In this document: positions 51,956 to 62,670 of the stretch, piece after piece
Position numbering within the stretch: the stretch's first letter is position 1
Layout of the letters: every line of letters begins with the position of its first letter
Source: Marinomonas rhizomae
GTDB lineage: Bacteria; Pseudomonadota; Gammaproteobacteria; Pseudomonadales; Marinomonadaceae
DNA: 64,000 nt
Direction of reading: 5' to 3'
Assembly (NCBI RefSeq): GCF_024397855.1
Contig: NZ_CP073343.1
Location: 3,844,001-3,908,000 of the forward strand
Translations under genes and position numbers: made by a program
Notes under the pieces: model-generated
What the model was told of the DNA's origin: nothing
The model's input: only the letters and a program-made list of their open reading frames with translations
Databases searched by the model: none

Positions 51956-52803
51956 AAACATTCCACACCGTCGCTGAGCTTCGAACAGCACTGAAAATAG
52001 AACGCTTGAAAGACAAAAATATTGTGTTTGTCCCAACCATGGGCAACCTACATGATGGCCATATGTCACTAATTCGAAAAGCAAAAGAAGAAGGCGACGT
52101 CATTGTGTCATCTATCTTCATCAACCCAATGCAATTTTCGGATCAAAGCGACTTAGAGCGTTACCCAAAAACCTTGGAAGAAGACAAACGAGTCCTTGAG
52201 GCCAATGGCTGTCATTACCTGTTTGCACCAGATGCACTGGAAATGTACCCAGACGGCAAACGCAGCCAAACGCAAATTGAAGTCGTCGGCATTTCTGACA
52301 TTCTTTGTGGAGCGTCTCGCCCAGGCCATTTTGTTGGTGTTTCCACTGTCGTGACAAAATTATTTAATATTGTTCAGCCAGACTGTGCCATATTTGGTAA
52401 CAAAGACTTTCAACAACTTAAAGTTATTGAAGACATGGTGCGAGATCTAAGCTCTAACGTACGCATCATCGGAGTAGACACAGCACGTAACGAAGATGGC
52501 CTAGCCATGAGTTCGCGTAATGGTTACCTAACAGAAGAAGAAAGACGTATCGCACCAACAATTTATCAAACTTTGTTATGGGCGAAAGATGCGCTAATTA
52601 AAAACAGTGCGAGTCACGAGGACATCTGCGAACAAGCTCAAAAGAAGCTTGAAGCGGCTGGTTTCCGTCGTGATTATTTCGAAATCCGCGCACAAGAAAG
52701 CTTACAAACACCATCAGAAGAAGAGAAGCGCCTCGTTATATTAACGGCGGCATATCTAGGCAAAGCACGCTTAATTGATAACTTACGTGTAGAACTTGCT
52801 TAA
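51952..52803 (+). CDS. panC: Pantothenate synthetase
   Basis: 283 residues. The HIGH-type nucleotide motif is PTMGNLHDGHMSLIRKAK (around residue 30). GNKDFQQLKVIEDMV and the KMSKS-like AMSSRNGYL follow. It joins pantoate and beta-alanine with ATP. It is coupled to panB by overlap; pgi starts 27 bases after its stop. Confidence 0.97.
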   Translation: MKTFHTVAELRTALKIERLKDKNIVFVPTMGNLHDGHMSLIRKAKEEGDVIVSSIFINPMQFSDQSDLERYPKTLEEDKRVLEANGCHYLFAPDALEMYPDGKRSQTQIEVVGISDILCGASRPGHFVGVSTVVTKLFNIVQPDCAIFGNKDFQQLKVIEDMVRDLSSNVRIIGVDTARNEDGLAMSSRNGYLTEEERRIAPTIYQTLLWAKDALIKNSASHEDICEQAQKKLEAAGFRRDYFEIRAQESLQTPSEEEKRLVILTAAYLGKARLIDNLRVELA

Positions 52804-52830
52804 TTCACTTTGAGATCTAGGGAGATTGTA

Positions 52831-54477
52831 ATGGGCTCACCCACCGAATTAACTACTTGGCAGAAACTAGCAGAGCACAAGCAAGAAATGGCTGCTGTCA
52901 GCATGAAGTCTTTGTTTGAAGCGGACCCAAGCCGTGCTGAAAAATACACCACTCAAGCAGCTGGCTGGACATTAGATTACGCAAAAAACCGCGCCAATGA
53001 AAAAACGATTTCTCTACTAACAGACCTAGCAAAAGAAGCGGGACTTGAAAGCGCCATCAAAGGCATGTTCAGCGGTGCACATATTAACAACACCGAAGAC
53101 CGCTCTGTATTGCACATCGCCCTACGCGCTAGCCAAGCACAAGAATCATTAATGGTCGATGGCGTTAACGTCTTGGCAGAAGTACGCGCAACTCTCAAGC
53201 AGATGGAACAGTTTGTCGCGCAATTACACAGCGGCGAATGGAAAGGCTACAGCGACAAAACCATTACAGACGTCGTATCGATCGGCATCGGCGGCTCTTA
53301 CCTTGGGCCAAAAGTCGTTGCTGAAGCACTAACGCCATACAAAAAAGACAATATTAAAGTTCACTTCGTTGCCAACATTGATGGTTCAGACATCACCGGC
53401 AAACTGAAGCAATTGAACCCAGAAACTACCGTATTTGTTATTTCGTCTAAAACCTTCGGCACCTTAGAAACTTTGTCTAACGCTAACGCTGCGCGTGACT
53501 GGTTCCTAAGCAACGGCGGCACACAAGAGAACGTCAGCAAACATTTCGCAGCCGTTAGCTCCAACGTGAAAAAAGCCGTTGATTTTGGCATGGCGAAAGA
53601 GAACATCTTCCCAATGTGGGATTGGGTTGGCGGGCGCTACTCACTTTGGTCTGCCATTGGCTTACCTGTTGCCATCGCCGTTGGCATGGACAACTTCTAC
53701 GCCTTGCTCGATGGCGCTCACCAAATGGACGAGCACTTCCGTACCGCTCCATTTGAAGAAAACCTACCGGTAATCATGGGCGCCCTTGGCGTGTGGTATA
53801 TCAACTTCCACAACGCACAAACTCACGCTTTGATTCCTTACGACCATTACCTACGTGCCATGCCTGCTCACATCCAGCAGCTTGATATGGAAAGTAATGG
53901 TAAAGCAAATCTATTGAATGGCGACGGCGTAGAAACCGACACAGGCCCAATCATTTGGGGCGGTGCTGGCACCAACGGCCAACACGCTTATCACCAGTTA
54001 TTACATCAAGGCACACGCCTAGTGCCTGTGGATTTTATCGCACCATTGGCGTCTCACAACCCCATTGGCGAACACCATACACAATTGTTTGCTAACTGCT
54101 TAAGCCAGTCGCAAGCCTTGATGGTCGGTAAAACCCTTGAGCAAGCAGAGCAGGAACTTCGCGATGCCGGCGCAACCGCCGAGCAAGTCGCAAAGATTGC
54201 GCCGCACAAAGTGATCAAGGGCAACCGCCCAAGTAACACCTTATTGACCGATAAAATGACACCCGCCACCGTGGGTGCCTTGATCGCCCTCTACGAGCAC
54301 CGTACATTTGTACAAGGCACCATCTGGGGCATCAACTCATTCGACCAATGGGGCGTAGAGCTTGGCAAAGTATTGGGTACAGACATCTACAACCGCCTTG
54401 TTAGCGACAGCGACAACAGCGCACTGGATGCTTCGACCCAAACACTGATCAACGCGTTCAAAAAAGCTCAGGCTTAA
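52831..54477 (+). CDS. pgi: Glucose-6-phosphate isomerase
   Basis: 548 residues from an ATG with GGGAG seven bases upstream; the frame is open seven more codons without need. PGI signatures are [29 protein letters not shown] and the C-terminal [14 protein letters not shown]. The catalytic glutamate is in the DMESNGK region and the histidine in [11 protein letters not shown]. It interconverts glucose-6-P and fructose-6-P. It is the last gene of the pan cluster and is followed by a terminator. Confidence 0.97.
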   Translation: MGSPTELTTWQKLAEHKQEMAAVSMKSLFEADPSRAEKYTTQAAGWTLDYAKNRANEKTISLLTDLAKEAGLESAIKGMFSGAHINNTEDRSVLHIALRASQAQESLMVDGVNVLAEVRATLKQMEQFVAQLHSGEWKGYSDKTITDVVSIGIGGSYLGPKVVAEALTPYKKDNIKVHFVANIDGSDITGKLKQLNPETTVFVISSKTFGTLETLSNANAARDWFLSNGGTQENVSKHFAAVSSNVKKAVDFGMAKENIFPMWDWVGGRYSLWSAIGLPVAIAVGMDNFYALLDGAHQMDEHFRTAPFEENLPVIMGALGVWYINFHNAQTHALIPYDHYLRAMPAHIQQLDMESNGKANLLNGDGVETDTGPIIWGGAGTNGQHAYHQLLHQGTRLVPVDFIAPLASHNPIGEHHTQLFANCLSQSQALMVGKTLEQAEQELRDAGATAEQVAKIAPHKVIKGNRPSNTLLTDKMTPATVGALIALYEHRTFVQGTIWGINSFDQWGVELGKVLGTDIYNRLVSDSDNSALDASTQTLINAFKKAQA

Positions 54478-54502
54478 CTGCCAAACTTTTTAGCAACGCA
54501 AT

Positions 54503-54533
54503 AAAAAACACCAGCCTCGGCTGGTGTTTTTGT
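54503..54533 (+). terminator. pgi terminator
   Basis: Hairpin AACACCAGCC/GGCTGGTGTT with a T run, 26 bases after pgi. Confidence 0.88.
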
Positions 54534-54543
54534 TTTCTCTGTT

Positions 54544-54895
54544 CCCTCCCCTTCTCTTCAAGGGGAGGGTTAGGGAGGGGTTATTGAACTGTAGGTCGCG
54601 GCTTCAGCCCGACAACTTCCCTACATCACATGACACAAAATCGTAGGGCATCATAAGCGACAGCGTAATGTGCCGAAGAAAGCGAAGCTTTCATATCCAC
54701 AATCAGTACGACACAGACTTTTGTACATGACACCAAGCCCTTCTCTTCTCTTGTTCGACTTATAGACAACGTATTTATTTAAAATAGTTGCATTCACTAT
54801 TTTGTATGTTCTGAATAAACATACTTGCTATTTAATACGTAAGGCAGATTAGAGGTAATATTTGATGTCTGTGTTAACATAAAATATTCGATCCA
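54544..54895. repeat. Intergenic repeat-like elements after pgi
   Basis: A perfect 10-base inverted repeat CCCTCCCCTT/AAGGGGAGGG (54544-54569) is followed by another G-rich run. Further on is a REP-like segment, TAGGGCATCATAAGCGACAG (54642-54661). The rest to the DUF262 gene is AT-rich and presumably holds its promoter. It looks like a junction between core and accessory DNA. Confidence 0.5.
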
Positions 54896-55957
54896 ATGGC
54901 TAAGGGTATACAGATGTTAGATGAAATTATCTCAAGTAAGAGAAATTCACTCAAGACAGATCGTCTTGATATGTCATTTGGCGAACTCATGAATATGTAT
55001 GAAGAGGATGACCTTTTCATTACTCCTGAATATCAAAGAGTATTTAGATGGTCCTTATTCCAACAGACTCGATTTATTGAATCAGTATTATTAGGTATCC
55101 CTATTCCACCAATTTTTGTTGCTGAAGACGGGGAGGGAAAATGGGAAGTCGTCGATGGCTTACAACGCATTTCAACAATTTTTGCTTTTTTTGGCCTCTT
55201 GAACTCTGTTGCAGACAAAAACAACTCGACTTTAACAGAAGGTGAAATGGTTAAAGAACTTGATGGTATAACTATCAATTCTTTGTCTCTTAAGCTAAAG
55301 ACAACTATTAAAAGGTCAGTTTGTCGTGTTGAAATTGTACGCTGGGATAGTCAAGAAGATATACGCTATGAACTATTTAATCGCTTAAATACTGGTTCAA
55401 GCCCACTATCAGAACAAGAAATAAGAAACTGTATCTTTCGCTCTTATCCTGTTGACCTTAATCAAGTATTACGAGATGTGGCTCAAGTTCCAGAATATGA
55501 AAAACTTATCAGCCCATCCCCAAAGAAAAAAGAAGAGATGTTCCTTGAAGAATTAGCACTTCGTTATTTTGCATTTAAACATTTAGAAGGCAACTTCAAA
55601 AAAACGGTTGCACAGTTTCTAACAGAATTTATGCGTGACGTCTCAAATAACTCAATAGCCTTCGATATAGAAGGTGAAAAAAATGAGTTTATAAAGTTTG
55701 TTAATTTCTTACTAGAGAAATTTGGGAAAGAAATATTTAGGCCTAAAGGAAATTTTGCAAACCATATTTTTGACTCTTTAGCATATGCAGTACCTAAAAC
55801 GTACACATCAATCGAAGGAAATGAAGCAGAAATCGAAAGAGCTATCAGAGCATTACTAGATGACGAAAAATATAATTCTATTGGCACTAGTACCTTTTCA
55901 AATATGAGAATTAGAGATCGTATGGATAGGGCAATGGAGATTTTTGTTAGTGCATAA
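54896..55957 (+). CDS. DUF262 (ParB/GmrS-like) domain protein
   Basis: 353 residues. An ATG six codons in (54914), with AAGG upstream, could be the true start. Residues ~25-130 match the DUF262/GmrSD N-terminal fold: YQRVFRWSLFQQTRFIESVLLGIPIPPIF (45-73) and the nucleotide-binding motif DGLQRIST (87-94), a variant of DGQQR. No C-terminal HNH (DUF1524) domain is visible, so nuclease activity would need a partner. It overlaps the HEPN gene by 14 bases. Base composition is clearly AT-richer than the flanking core genes, suggesting transfer. Related proteins occur in restriction and other defence modules. Confidence 0.8.
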   Translation: MAKGIQMLDEIISSKRNSLKTDRLDMSFGELMNMYEEDDLFITPEYQRVFRWSLFQQTRFIESVLLGIPIPPIFVAEDGEGKWEVVDGLQRISTIFAFFGLLNSVADKNNSTLTEGEMVKELDGITINSLSLKLKTTIKRSVCRVEIVRWDSQEDIRYELFNRLNTGSSPLSEQEIRNCIFRSYPVDLNQVLRDVAQVPEYEKLISPSPKKKEEMFLEELALRYFAFKHLEGNFKKTVAQFLTEFMRDVSNNSIAFDIEGEKNEFIKFVNFLLEKFGKEIFRPKGNFANHIFDSLAYAVPKTYTSIEGNEAEIERAIRALLDDEKYNSIGTSTFSNMRIRDRMDRAMEIFVSA

Positions 55958-56582
55958 TGTAATCGACGAGATCTCTGAAAATAATAACTGGCGAGATGGA
56001 GAGTTTGCAAAATACAAAACAAACTCTTTAAATGTTGAAGAGCAACTCTGGTGCAGAATGTGCGTCCCGATGATTTATGCTCATTGGGAAGGCTTTGTTG
56101 TTGATGCGTTGAAAATTATGCTGAAGCATCTTAATGAATTAAATCTTAATTCAAGTCACTTATCACCTAATCTGGTTGTAGTTAGCCTAAGTGATACCTA
56201 TAAAAAGTTAAGTGGTAAACAATCATTCCAACAAAGAGTCGATTTTACAAATAGCTTTAATCAACGACTATCCCAACCAGTTAAATTTGACATTAAAATT
56301 GACACCAAATCCAATCTGAAAAGTAATGTTTTTAATGATTTATGCATTGCTTTTAATTTTGATAGTACTAAGTTTAAAAGCCAATTAATCGACATTGATC
56401 GATTAGTGCATATTCGAAATAGTATCGCCCATGGTGAGAACGCCATACAACCGGATATGACCAATATTATCAAATACATTTCCGCAGTTAGGGAAGCTAT
56501 GGATCTGCTTTTATACGAAATAGATGACTATTTAGGGAGCCAAAGATATTTGTCCGAACCTACGAATAACTGCAGCAACTAA
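55944..56582 (+). CDS. HEPN-domain protein (MAE_28990-like), putative RNase
   Basis: 212 residues, all helical by pattern. The conserved N-terminal YAHWEGFVVDALK (45-57) and the catalytic R-x4-H motif RNSIAH (158-163, followed by GE) identify a HEPN ribonuclease-type domain of the MAE_28990/MAE_18760 group. HEPN RNases act in abortive infection and toxin-antitoxin systems. The start lies 14 bases inside the DUF262 gene, so the two are made together, with DUF262 as probable sensor or regulator. Target RNA unknown. It is convergent with the Fic gene (five bases between stops). Confidence 0.75.
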   Translation: MLVHNVIDEISENNNWRDGEFAKYKTNSLNVEEQLWCRMCVPMIYAHWEGFVVDALKIMLKHLNELNLNSSHLSPNLVVVSLSDTYKKLSGKQSFQQRVDFTNSFNQRLSQPVKFDIKIDTKSNLKSNVFNDLCIAFNFDSTKFKSQLIDIDRLVHIRNSIAHGENAIQPDMTNIIKYISAVREAMDLLLYEIDDYLGSQRYLSEPTNNCSN

Positions 56583-56587
56583 ACCCT

Positions 56588-57727
56588 TTACCCCAAATCC
56601 AACCCATACCTAGTATTCCTGCCGCCACCTTCTAAGCGGCATAAACAACCTTTTTCAACTAAGTCACCGAGGTCTCGGGTGGCGGTGGCTTTGGAGCTGC
56701 TGGTGATGCCCATGTATTTTTTGGCGCTGAGTCCACCTTCGAATCCGTCAGATCCTGCATTAAAGAGTTTCTTAAGCACCTTCTTTTGGCGTTCATTTAA
56801 TTCAGTGTGTTGATGTTTTTCCCAGAATTTGGCTTTCTTCAATACAAAGTCGACTTTCTGAGCAGCTTCTTGCTGCGCTAATAGAACTGAGTCGACAAAC
56901 CATTTTACCCAGTCGGTAATATCCAAATTGAGTTGGCTGGCTTTGTTTAGTCTATCGTAATAAGCGTTTTTGTCTTTCTCGATTATCGTCGACAAGCTGA
57001 GTAATGGCGGGCGGTTGAGGTCTTGAGCCAAGGCCATTTCGGCAATCGCTCGTCCCACTCGGCCATTACCATCGTCAAATGGGTGGATAGTTTCAAACCA
57101 CAAGTGCGCAATAGCCGAGCGAACAGGCCCAGAAAGAACAATGTCTTTCTCTGCTTTTAATGGGTTGGAGCGGTTAAACCAATCTAGAAATCGGTTTATT
57201 TCTGTATCGACTTGATGTGCTGGCGGCGCTTCGTAATGGACTTTTTCATAGCCAATTGGGCCTGAGACAATTTGCATAGGCTCTTCGGAATCTCGCCATT
57301 GGCCGACGTTGAGGTTACGAGCTAATAGGCTATTTTCTTGTTGTGGAAGGACTAATTGATGCCAGTGAAACAAAGTGGCTTTTGTAAGCTCGCCAGCGAA
57401 GCTATTACGCACGTCGACCATCAAGGCGGCCATACCCTCTGCCCGTGGATCGGCGACTCGCGTTGGTGGATTACTCAAGCCTAAAAAGTTCTTAATAGAG
57501 GAACGCACGTCTTCTCGATCCAAACGCTCGCCTTCTATCTGGCTGGTGTTGATGGCTTCGCTAACCATGAGGTCGATATAGGCATCGTACTGCAAAGTAT
57601 TTTCAAGCTGACTCATTCCGCCGGACAAACGACCAGCCTCTAGCGCATACTGATACAAAGCGTCTCGGCATTGAGTTTCGTCAAAAGTAAAGTTTGGCCA
57701 ATCAGGATGTTGCCAGCTATATTTCAT
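56588..57727 (-). CDS. Fic family protein (DUF4172 N-terminus, winged-helix C-terminus)
   Basis: 379 residues. The N-terminal region (YSWQHPDWPNFTFDE) is DUF4172-like. The inhibitory motif TSQIEG (61-66) fits [S/T]xxxE[G/N] and precedes the Fic core, as in class II self-inhibited Fic proteins. The catalytic loop HPFDDGNGRVGR (215-226) is complete, so AMP transfer to a protein target is likely. A winged-helix region (SAKKYMGITSSSKATATRDLGDLVEKG) ends the protein and could bind DNA. Two palindromic operators lie directly upstream. Confidence 0.9.
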   Translation of the reverse strand: MKYSWQHPDWPNFTFDETQCRDALYQYALEAGRLSGGMSQLENTLQYDAYIDLMVSEAINTSQIEGERLDREDVRSSIKNFLGLSNPPTRVADPRAEGMAALMVDVRNSFAGELTKATLFHWHQLVLPQQENSLLARNLNVGQWRDSEEPMQIVSGPIGYEKVHYEAPPAHQVDTEINRFLDWFNRSNPLKAEKDIVLSGPVRSAIAHLWFETIHPFDDGNGRVGRAIAEMALAQDLNRPPLLSLSTIIEKDKNAYYDRLNKASQLNLDITDWVKWFVDSVLLAQQEAAQKVDFVLKKAKFWEKHQHTELNERQKKVLKKLFNAGSDGFEGGLSAKKYMGITSSSKATATRDLGDLVEKGCLCRLEGGGRNTRYGLDLG

Positions 57728-57731
57728 AGTA

Positions 57732-57805
57732 TGAGCCGATTAAGTGAGTTATTCGGCTCAGAATATCATTACTTTATGAGCCGAATAAAGCTATTATTTG
57801 GCTCA
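57732..57805. promoter_or_regulatory. Two tandem palindromic operators upstream of the Fic gene
   Basis: Operator 1: TGAGCCGATTAA-gtgag-TTATTCGGCTCA (57732-57760). Operator 2: TGAGCCGAATAA-agcta-TTATTTGGCTCA (57777-57805). Both have 12-base arms and 5-base spacers, with centres 45 bases apart. The first begins five bases before the Fic start codon, so binding would block translation initiation or transcription. The C-terminal winged helix of the Fic protein makes autoregulation plausible. Confidence 0.72.
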
Positions 57806-57820
57806 GCTCAGTCTAAATAG

Positions 57821-58834
57821 CTAAGAAACCGCCTTAACCAACCACGCTTTCATTTCTTCCAAATCCGCTCTATGGTCTAGATAGCTTTCAATAACCAAGT
57901 CGACACAAGTGGCAATGGCGTCTGGTCGGTAGGTAACGCCAACGAGTTTATCCGCAAGCAGCTCAATTGGATCTGGGAACAAGCTGTCGGTGAAGGTTTG
58001 CGCGGCGGTAATTTTCGCGTTACTCAGGTCAAGGTGAACCTCTACGCCGCCCCATTTGAAGCGTTCGTCTAGCGTGTGGGTAAATTGGGGCGATTTGCCA
58101 AAGTTCCAATCCCAGCTTTGTTGTTGTTCGAATTTCTCAAGGAAGCCAGGCAGATCTGGTAAGGCTTCAGGAGAAATTTCTTCTATGGTTGGCGTTTCAT
58201 CAAAGTATTCACAAAACGCTTCGACAATAGCGTCACACACCAGTTGATGGTTAATCTGTGGATAAAGCGAATCAAGGTTGGTCACACGAGATCGAACAGA
58301 AGTAATACCTTTTGATTGGAGCTTTTTCACATCTGGATTTAGGTAATTGGCTAAACGGCTTAAGTCTGCATGCAGTAATAAGGTGCCATGGTGAAAACCT
58401 CGGTCTTTGGTTTCTTTATAAGCAGAGCCGGAGAATTTACGCATTTCTTCGCCTTCCCCCACCACTAAGTCATTTCGACCATTAGCGTAGCCTTCAATAC
58501 CAAGCCTCTTCAAGCCTTGCAGAACGATCTCAGTCGACACTTCTTTGTTGTATTCAGGTTTACCCGCCATGAAGGTGAAGTTGGTATTACCCAAATCATG
58601 GAAGACAGCTCCACCGCCACTTTGGCGACGAGCAAGATGAATACTATCTTGCTCCATCTTATTAATATTGCATTCTTTCCAAGGATTTTGAGAGCGACCA
58701 ATCACTACCGTGTCGGCATTACGCCATAGAAACAACACGCGCTGGTCTGCTGACATGGAGCGGAAAATACAATCTTCCACCGCGAGGTTAAAGTGAGGAT
58801 TATTAGAATGGGAGATCAAAATTCGGCTTGCCAT
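57821..58834 (-). CDS. lplA: Lipoate-protein ligase A
   Basis: 337 residues from the ATG ([13 protein letters not shown]) with AAGAGA upstream; a GTG six codons earlier is less likely. The LplA family blocks [21 protein letters not shown] and [21 protein letters not shown] are present, with the C-terminal accessory domain. It attaches scavenged lipoate to E2 and H proteins using ATP. A single gene beside the accessory insert. Confidence 0.95.
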   Translation of the reverse strand: MASRILISHSNNPHFNLAVEDCIFRSMSADQRVLFLWRNADTVVIGRSQNPWKECNINKMEQDSIHLARRQSGGGAVFHDLGNTNFTFMAGKPEYNKEVSTEIVLQGLKRLGIEGYANGRNDLVVGEGEEMRKFSGSAYKETKDRGFHHGTLLLHADLSRLANYLNPDVKKLQSKGITSVRSRVTNLDSLYPQINHQLVCDAIVEAFCEYFDETPTIEEISPEALPDLPGFLEKFEQQQSWDWNFGKSPQFTHTLDERFKWGGVEVHLDLSNAKITAAQTFTDSLFPDPIELLADKLVGVTYRPDAIATCVDLVIESYLDHRADLEEMKAWLVKAVS

Positions 58835-58903
58835 GGCAATTTCTCTTGTCACAAAAGGAGTAAGCTTAAAAATCAGCTATCTTTATAACGTTTTCTCAGA
58901 TAT

Positions 58904-58937
58904 AAAAAAACCACGGTGCTTTCACACCGTGGTTTTT
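58904..58937 (-). terminator. greA / carAB operon terminator
   Basis: Hairpin AACCACGGTG/CACCGTGGTT followed by T residues on the minus strand, 18 bases after the greA stop. Confidence 0.87.
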
Positions 58938-58955
58938 AAGAGAAGATCTAACACA

Positions 58956-59432
58956 TCAGATGTATTCGACTTTCTCAACTTCGTAGGTTGCTTCACCACT
59001 AGGGATTTTAACGACAACTTCGTCGCCTTCTTCTTTCCCTATGATTGCTTTCGCGATAGGTGAAGCGTAAGAGATTTTTTTCTCTTTCACATCGGATTCG
59101 TCGTCACCAACAATTTTGTAAGTAACCGTCTCTTCGGTATCAACATTGAAAAGTGTCACTGTTGTGCCAAAAATAACTTTGCCTGATGCTGGCAGCGTTT
59201 TCACGTCAATCACTTGTGAATCTGCAAGTTTGCCTTCGATCTCTTTAATACGACCTTCAGCGAATCCCTGCTCTTCACGAGCGGCGTGATATTCTGCGTT
59301 TTCTTTTAAGTCGCCATGCTCACGCGCGGTTGCGATATCCGCAATCACGCGAGGACGGACGACAGTTTTCAAGTGATTAAGCTCTTCTCTAAGACGAGCT
59401 TCACCCTCTACTGTCATTGGTACTTTTTTCAT
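58956..59432 (-). CDS. greA: Transcription elongation factor GreA
   Basis: 158 residues, the standard length. The N-terminal coiled coil has [45 protein letters not shown], with the acidic tip D/E residues. The C-terminal globular domain ends [27 protein letters not shown]. It stimulates transcript cleavage by stalled RNA polymerase. Its ATG overlaps the carB stop by one base, so it is the third gene of carA-carB-greA. Confidence 0.97.
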   Translation of the reverse strand: MKKVPMTVEGEARLREELNHLKTVVRPRVIADIATAREHGDLKENAEYHAAREEQGFAEGRIKEIEGKLADSQVIDVKTLPASGKVIFGTTVTLFNVDTEETVTYKIVGDDESDVKEKKISYASPIAKAIIGKEEGDEVVVKIPSGEATYEVEKVEYI

Positions 59433-62400
59433 TATTTCCCCAAGTGCAAATCTTGCAGTCTTCTAACTTTCGTTTCACCTGTTAGGCTAATCGCCATACT
59501 CGTTGCTTCAGCTCCAGCCAATGTCGTAGTGTAACAAACCTTACGCTGTAAAGCTGTACGACGAATAACAGAAGAATCTGCAATCGCTTGCGTACCTGAC
59601 GTGGTGTTGATGATGTAATCAATTTCGCCATTTTTCATCATATCAACGATATGCGGACGACCTTCATTCACCTTGTTCACTTTACGAACTTCAACGCCAC
59701 GTTCCGTTAGATATTTCGCTGTGCCTTCGGTGCCGACAAGATCGAAACCTAGTTCAGCCAAACGACGAGCGACGTCTACCGCGCCTTCTTTGTCCATATC
59801 GCGAACACTGATGAAAGCACGACCAGATGTTGGTAATTCCGTACCACCACCAAGAACCGCTTTACCGAATGCTTCAGCGAAGGTATCACCCACACCCATC
59901 ACTTCGCCCGTAGACTTCATTTCAGGCCCAAGAATCGGATCGACGCCCTGGAACTTGTTGAATGGGAAAACGGCTTCTTTCACGCTGTAGTAAGAAGGAA
60001 TGATTTCTTTGGTGAAACCAAGCTCTTCCAGTGTTTTACCCGCCATAACCAAGGCAGCCACTTGCGCCAAAGAACGACCTATACACTTAGACACGAAAGG
60101 CACAGTACGTGATGCACGAGGGTTCACCTCGATCACGTAAATTTCACCATCCTGAACGGCAAGCTGAGTGTTCATCAAACCAACAACGCCAAGTTCTAGC
60201 GCCATGTTGGTGATCATCTCACGAATATCGTCTTGCACTTCTTTTGACAAAGAGTATGGAGGCAAAGAACACGCAGAGTCACCAGAGTGAACACCCGCTT
60301 GCTCGATATGCTGCATGATGCCGCCGATAACCACTTGATTACCATCGCTAATACAGTCGATATCAATCTCAATCGCGGCATTCAAGAAGTGATCTAGCAA
60401 CACAGGGCTATCGTTAGACACTTTCACAGCACTGGTCATGTAACGCATCAATTCTTTTTCGTTGTACACGATTTCCATCGCGCGGCCGCCCAATACATAA
60501 GAAGGACGAACCACAAGTGGGTAACCGATTACGGCGGCTTTCGCTGCAGCTTGCTCAATACTACGCACTGTCGCGTTATGAGGCTGCTTGTAGCCCAAAC
60601 GCTGGATCATGCTTTGGAAACGCTCACGATCTTCTGCACGGTCAATAGACTCTGGCGTTGTACCAATGATTGGCACGCCTTCGTTTTGCAAAGCACGAGC
60701 AATTTTAAGTGGTGTTTGACCACCGAACTGCACAATAACGCCTTTTGGTTTTTCTTTACGTACGATTTCCAACACGTCTTCAAGCGTTACTGGCTCGAAA
60801 TACAAACGATCAGATGTATCGTAGTCAGTCGATACGGTTTCAGGGTTACAGTTCACCATGATGGTTTCGTAACCGTCTTCACGTAGACCTAGTGCTGCGT
60901 GTACACAGCAGTAATCAAATTCAATACCTTGACCGATACGGTTTGGACCACCACCAAGGATGATGATTTTATCGCGATCCGTTGGGGCTGCTTCACATTC
61001 ATCTTCGTACGTTGAGTACATGTAAGCTGTATCAGTCGCAAACTCAGCAGAACAAGTATCTACACGTTTGTAAACTGGGTGAACATCCATCAAATAACGA
61101 CGCTCACGCATAGACTTCTCAGTCACACTTAACAAGCTAGCAAGACGCGCGTCAGAGAAACCTTTACGCTTCAAACGACGAATTACGTCGTAAGTCATGT
61201 CGATCAGACCTTTGTCTGCCAACGCCAATTCTTCTTTGATCAAATCTTCGATTTGTACCAAGAACCAATGATCAACGCCTGTTGCAGCGTATACTTCGTC
61301 AACCGTCATGCCAGAACGGAAAGCATCACCAATGTACCAAATACGATCAGAACCTGGAGATTGAAGCTCGTAAGCCAATTTCTCTTTGCTGTTTTCTTCA
61401 GAGAAATCTAGCTGAGGGTTAAAGCCATCGGAGCCAGTTTCTAGACCGCGAAGCGCCTTTTGCAAAGACTCTTGGAAAGTACGGCCAATCGCCATGACTT
61501 CACCAACAGATTTCATTTGCGTCGTTAGACGATCATTAGCAGTTGGGAATTTCTCGAAAGTGAAACGAGGAATCTTAGTCACAACGTAGTCGATTGCTGG
61601 CTCGAAGCTCGCTGGCGTTTGGCCGCCAGTGATGTCGTTTTGCAACTCATCAAGGGTGTAACCAATCGCCAATTTCGCAGCGATTTTCGCAATTGGGAAA
61701 CCCGTTGCTTTCGATGCCAAGGCAGACGAACGAGATACACGAGGGTTCATCTCAATAACCACAAGACGACCTGTTTGTGGATCCATACCAAACTGTACGT
61801 TAGAACCACCGGTTTCTACGCCGATCTCACGCAATACTGCCAAAGAGGCGTTACGCATGATTTGATATTCTTTGTCAGTCAAGGTTTGTGCTGGCGCAAC
61901 GGTAATAGAGTCACCTGTGTGAACACCCATTGCGTCGAAGTTTTCAATTGCACAAACGATGATGCAGTTGTCTTTTTTGTCGCGGACAACTTCCATCTCA
62001 TACTCTTTCCAACCGATCAAAGATTCATCGATTAGCAATTCATTGGTTGGAGACAGATCCAAACCACGAGTACAGATTTCGTCGAACTCTTCCATGTTGT
62101 ATGCGATACCGCCACCGGTGCCGCCCATGGTGAAAGAAGGACGAATAATACAAGGGAAGCCAACTTCAGCTTGAACTTTAAGCGCTTCTTCCATGTTGTG
62201 GGCAATACCCGCACGCGGACATTCAAGGCCAATGGCACGCATCGCTAGATCAAAACGGCTACGATCTTCCGCTTTATCAATGGCGTCAGCTGTCGCACCG
62301 ATCATTTCAACATTGTATTTTTCTAGCACACCGTGACGTTCAAGATCCAACGCACAGTTCAATGCCGTTTGACCACCCATCGTCGGTAAAACCGCGTCTG

Positions 62401-62647
62401 GACGTTCTTTCTCGATAATTTTTTCAACAGTTTTCCATTCAACTGGCTCGATGTAAGTCGCATCCGCCATTGATGGATCTGTCATAATGGTCGCTGGGTT
62501 TGAATTCACCAGAATAACGCGGAACCCTTCTTCACGAAGTGCTTTACACGCTTGCGCACCAGAATAGTCAAACTCACAAGCCTGACCGATAACAATCGGG
62601 CCAGCACCTAAAATTAAGACGCTTTTTATGTCAGTACGTTTTGGCAT
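59432..62647 (-). CDS. carB: Carbamoyl-phosphate synthase large subunit
   Basis: 1071 residues (E. coli 1073). Two tandem ATP-grasp halves are shown by duplicated blocks: [19 protein letters not shown] and [19 protein letters not shown], then [12 protein letters not shown] and [12 protein letters not shown]. The C-terminal MGS-like allosteric domain lies around residue 940 onward. It makes carbamoyl phosphate for arginine and pyrimidine synthesis with CarA. It is preceded by carA after a 23-base gap. Confidence 0.98.
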   Translation of the reverse strand: MPKRTDIKSVLILGAGPIVIGQACEFDYSGAQACKALREEGFRVILVNSNPATIMTDPSMADATYIEPVEWKTVEKIIEKERPDAVLPTMGGQTALNCALDLERHGVLEKYNVEMIGATADAIDKAEDRSRFDLAMRAIGLECPRAGIAHNMEEALKVQAEVGFPCIIRPSFTMGGTGGGIAYNMEEFDEICTRGLDLSPTNELLIDESLIGWKEYEMEVVRDKKDNCIIVCAIENFDAMGVHTGDSITVAPAQTLTDKEYQIMRNASLAVLREIGVETGGSNVQFGMDPQTGRLVVIEMNPRVSRSSALASKATGFPIAKIAAKLAIGYTLDELQNDITGGQTPASFEPAIDYVVTKIPRFTFEKFPTANDRLTTQMKSVGEVMAIGRTFQESLQKALRGLETGSDGFNPQLDFSEENSKEKLAYELQSPGSDRIWYIGDAFRSGMTVDEVYAATGVDHWFLVQIEDLIKEELALADKGLIDMTYDVIRRLKRKGFSDARLASLLSVTEKSMRERRYLMDVHPVYKRVDTCSAEFATDTAYMYSTYEDECEAAPTDRDKIIILGGGPNRIGQGIEFDYCCVHAALGLREDGYETIMVNCNPETVSTDYDTSDRLYFEPVTLEDVLEIVRKEKPKGVIVQFGGQTPLKIARALQNEGVPIIGTTPESIDRAEDRERFQSMIQRLGYKQPHNATVRSIEQAAAKAAVIGYPLVVRPSYVLGGRAMEIVYNEKELMRYMTSAVKVSNDSPVLLDHFLNAAIEIDIDCISDGNQVVIGGIMQHIEQAGVHSGDSACSLPPYSLSKEVQDDIREMITNMALELGVVGLMNTQLAVQDGEIYVIEVNPRASRTVPFVSKCIGRSLAQVAALVMAGKTLEELGFTKEIIPSYYSVKEAVFPFNKFQGVDPILGPEMKSTGEVMGVGDTFAEAFGKAVLGGGTELPTSGRAFISVRDMDKEGAVDVARRLAELGFDLVGTEGTAKYLTERGVEVRKVNKVNEGRPHIVDMMKNGEIDYIINTTSGTQAIADSSVIRRTALQRKVCYTTTLAGAEATSMAISLTGETKVRRLQDLHLGK

Positions 62648-62670
62648 AATATTTCGCTCCGCTCCTACTT

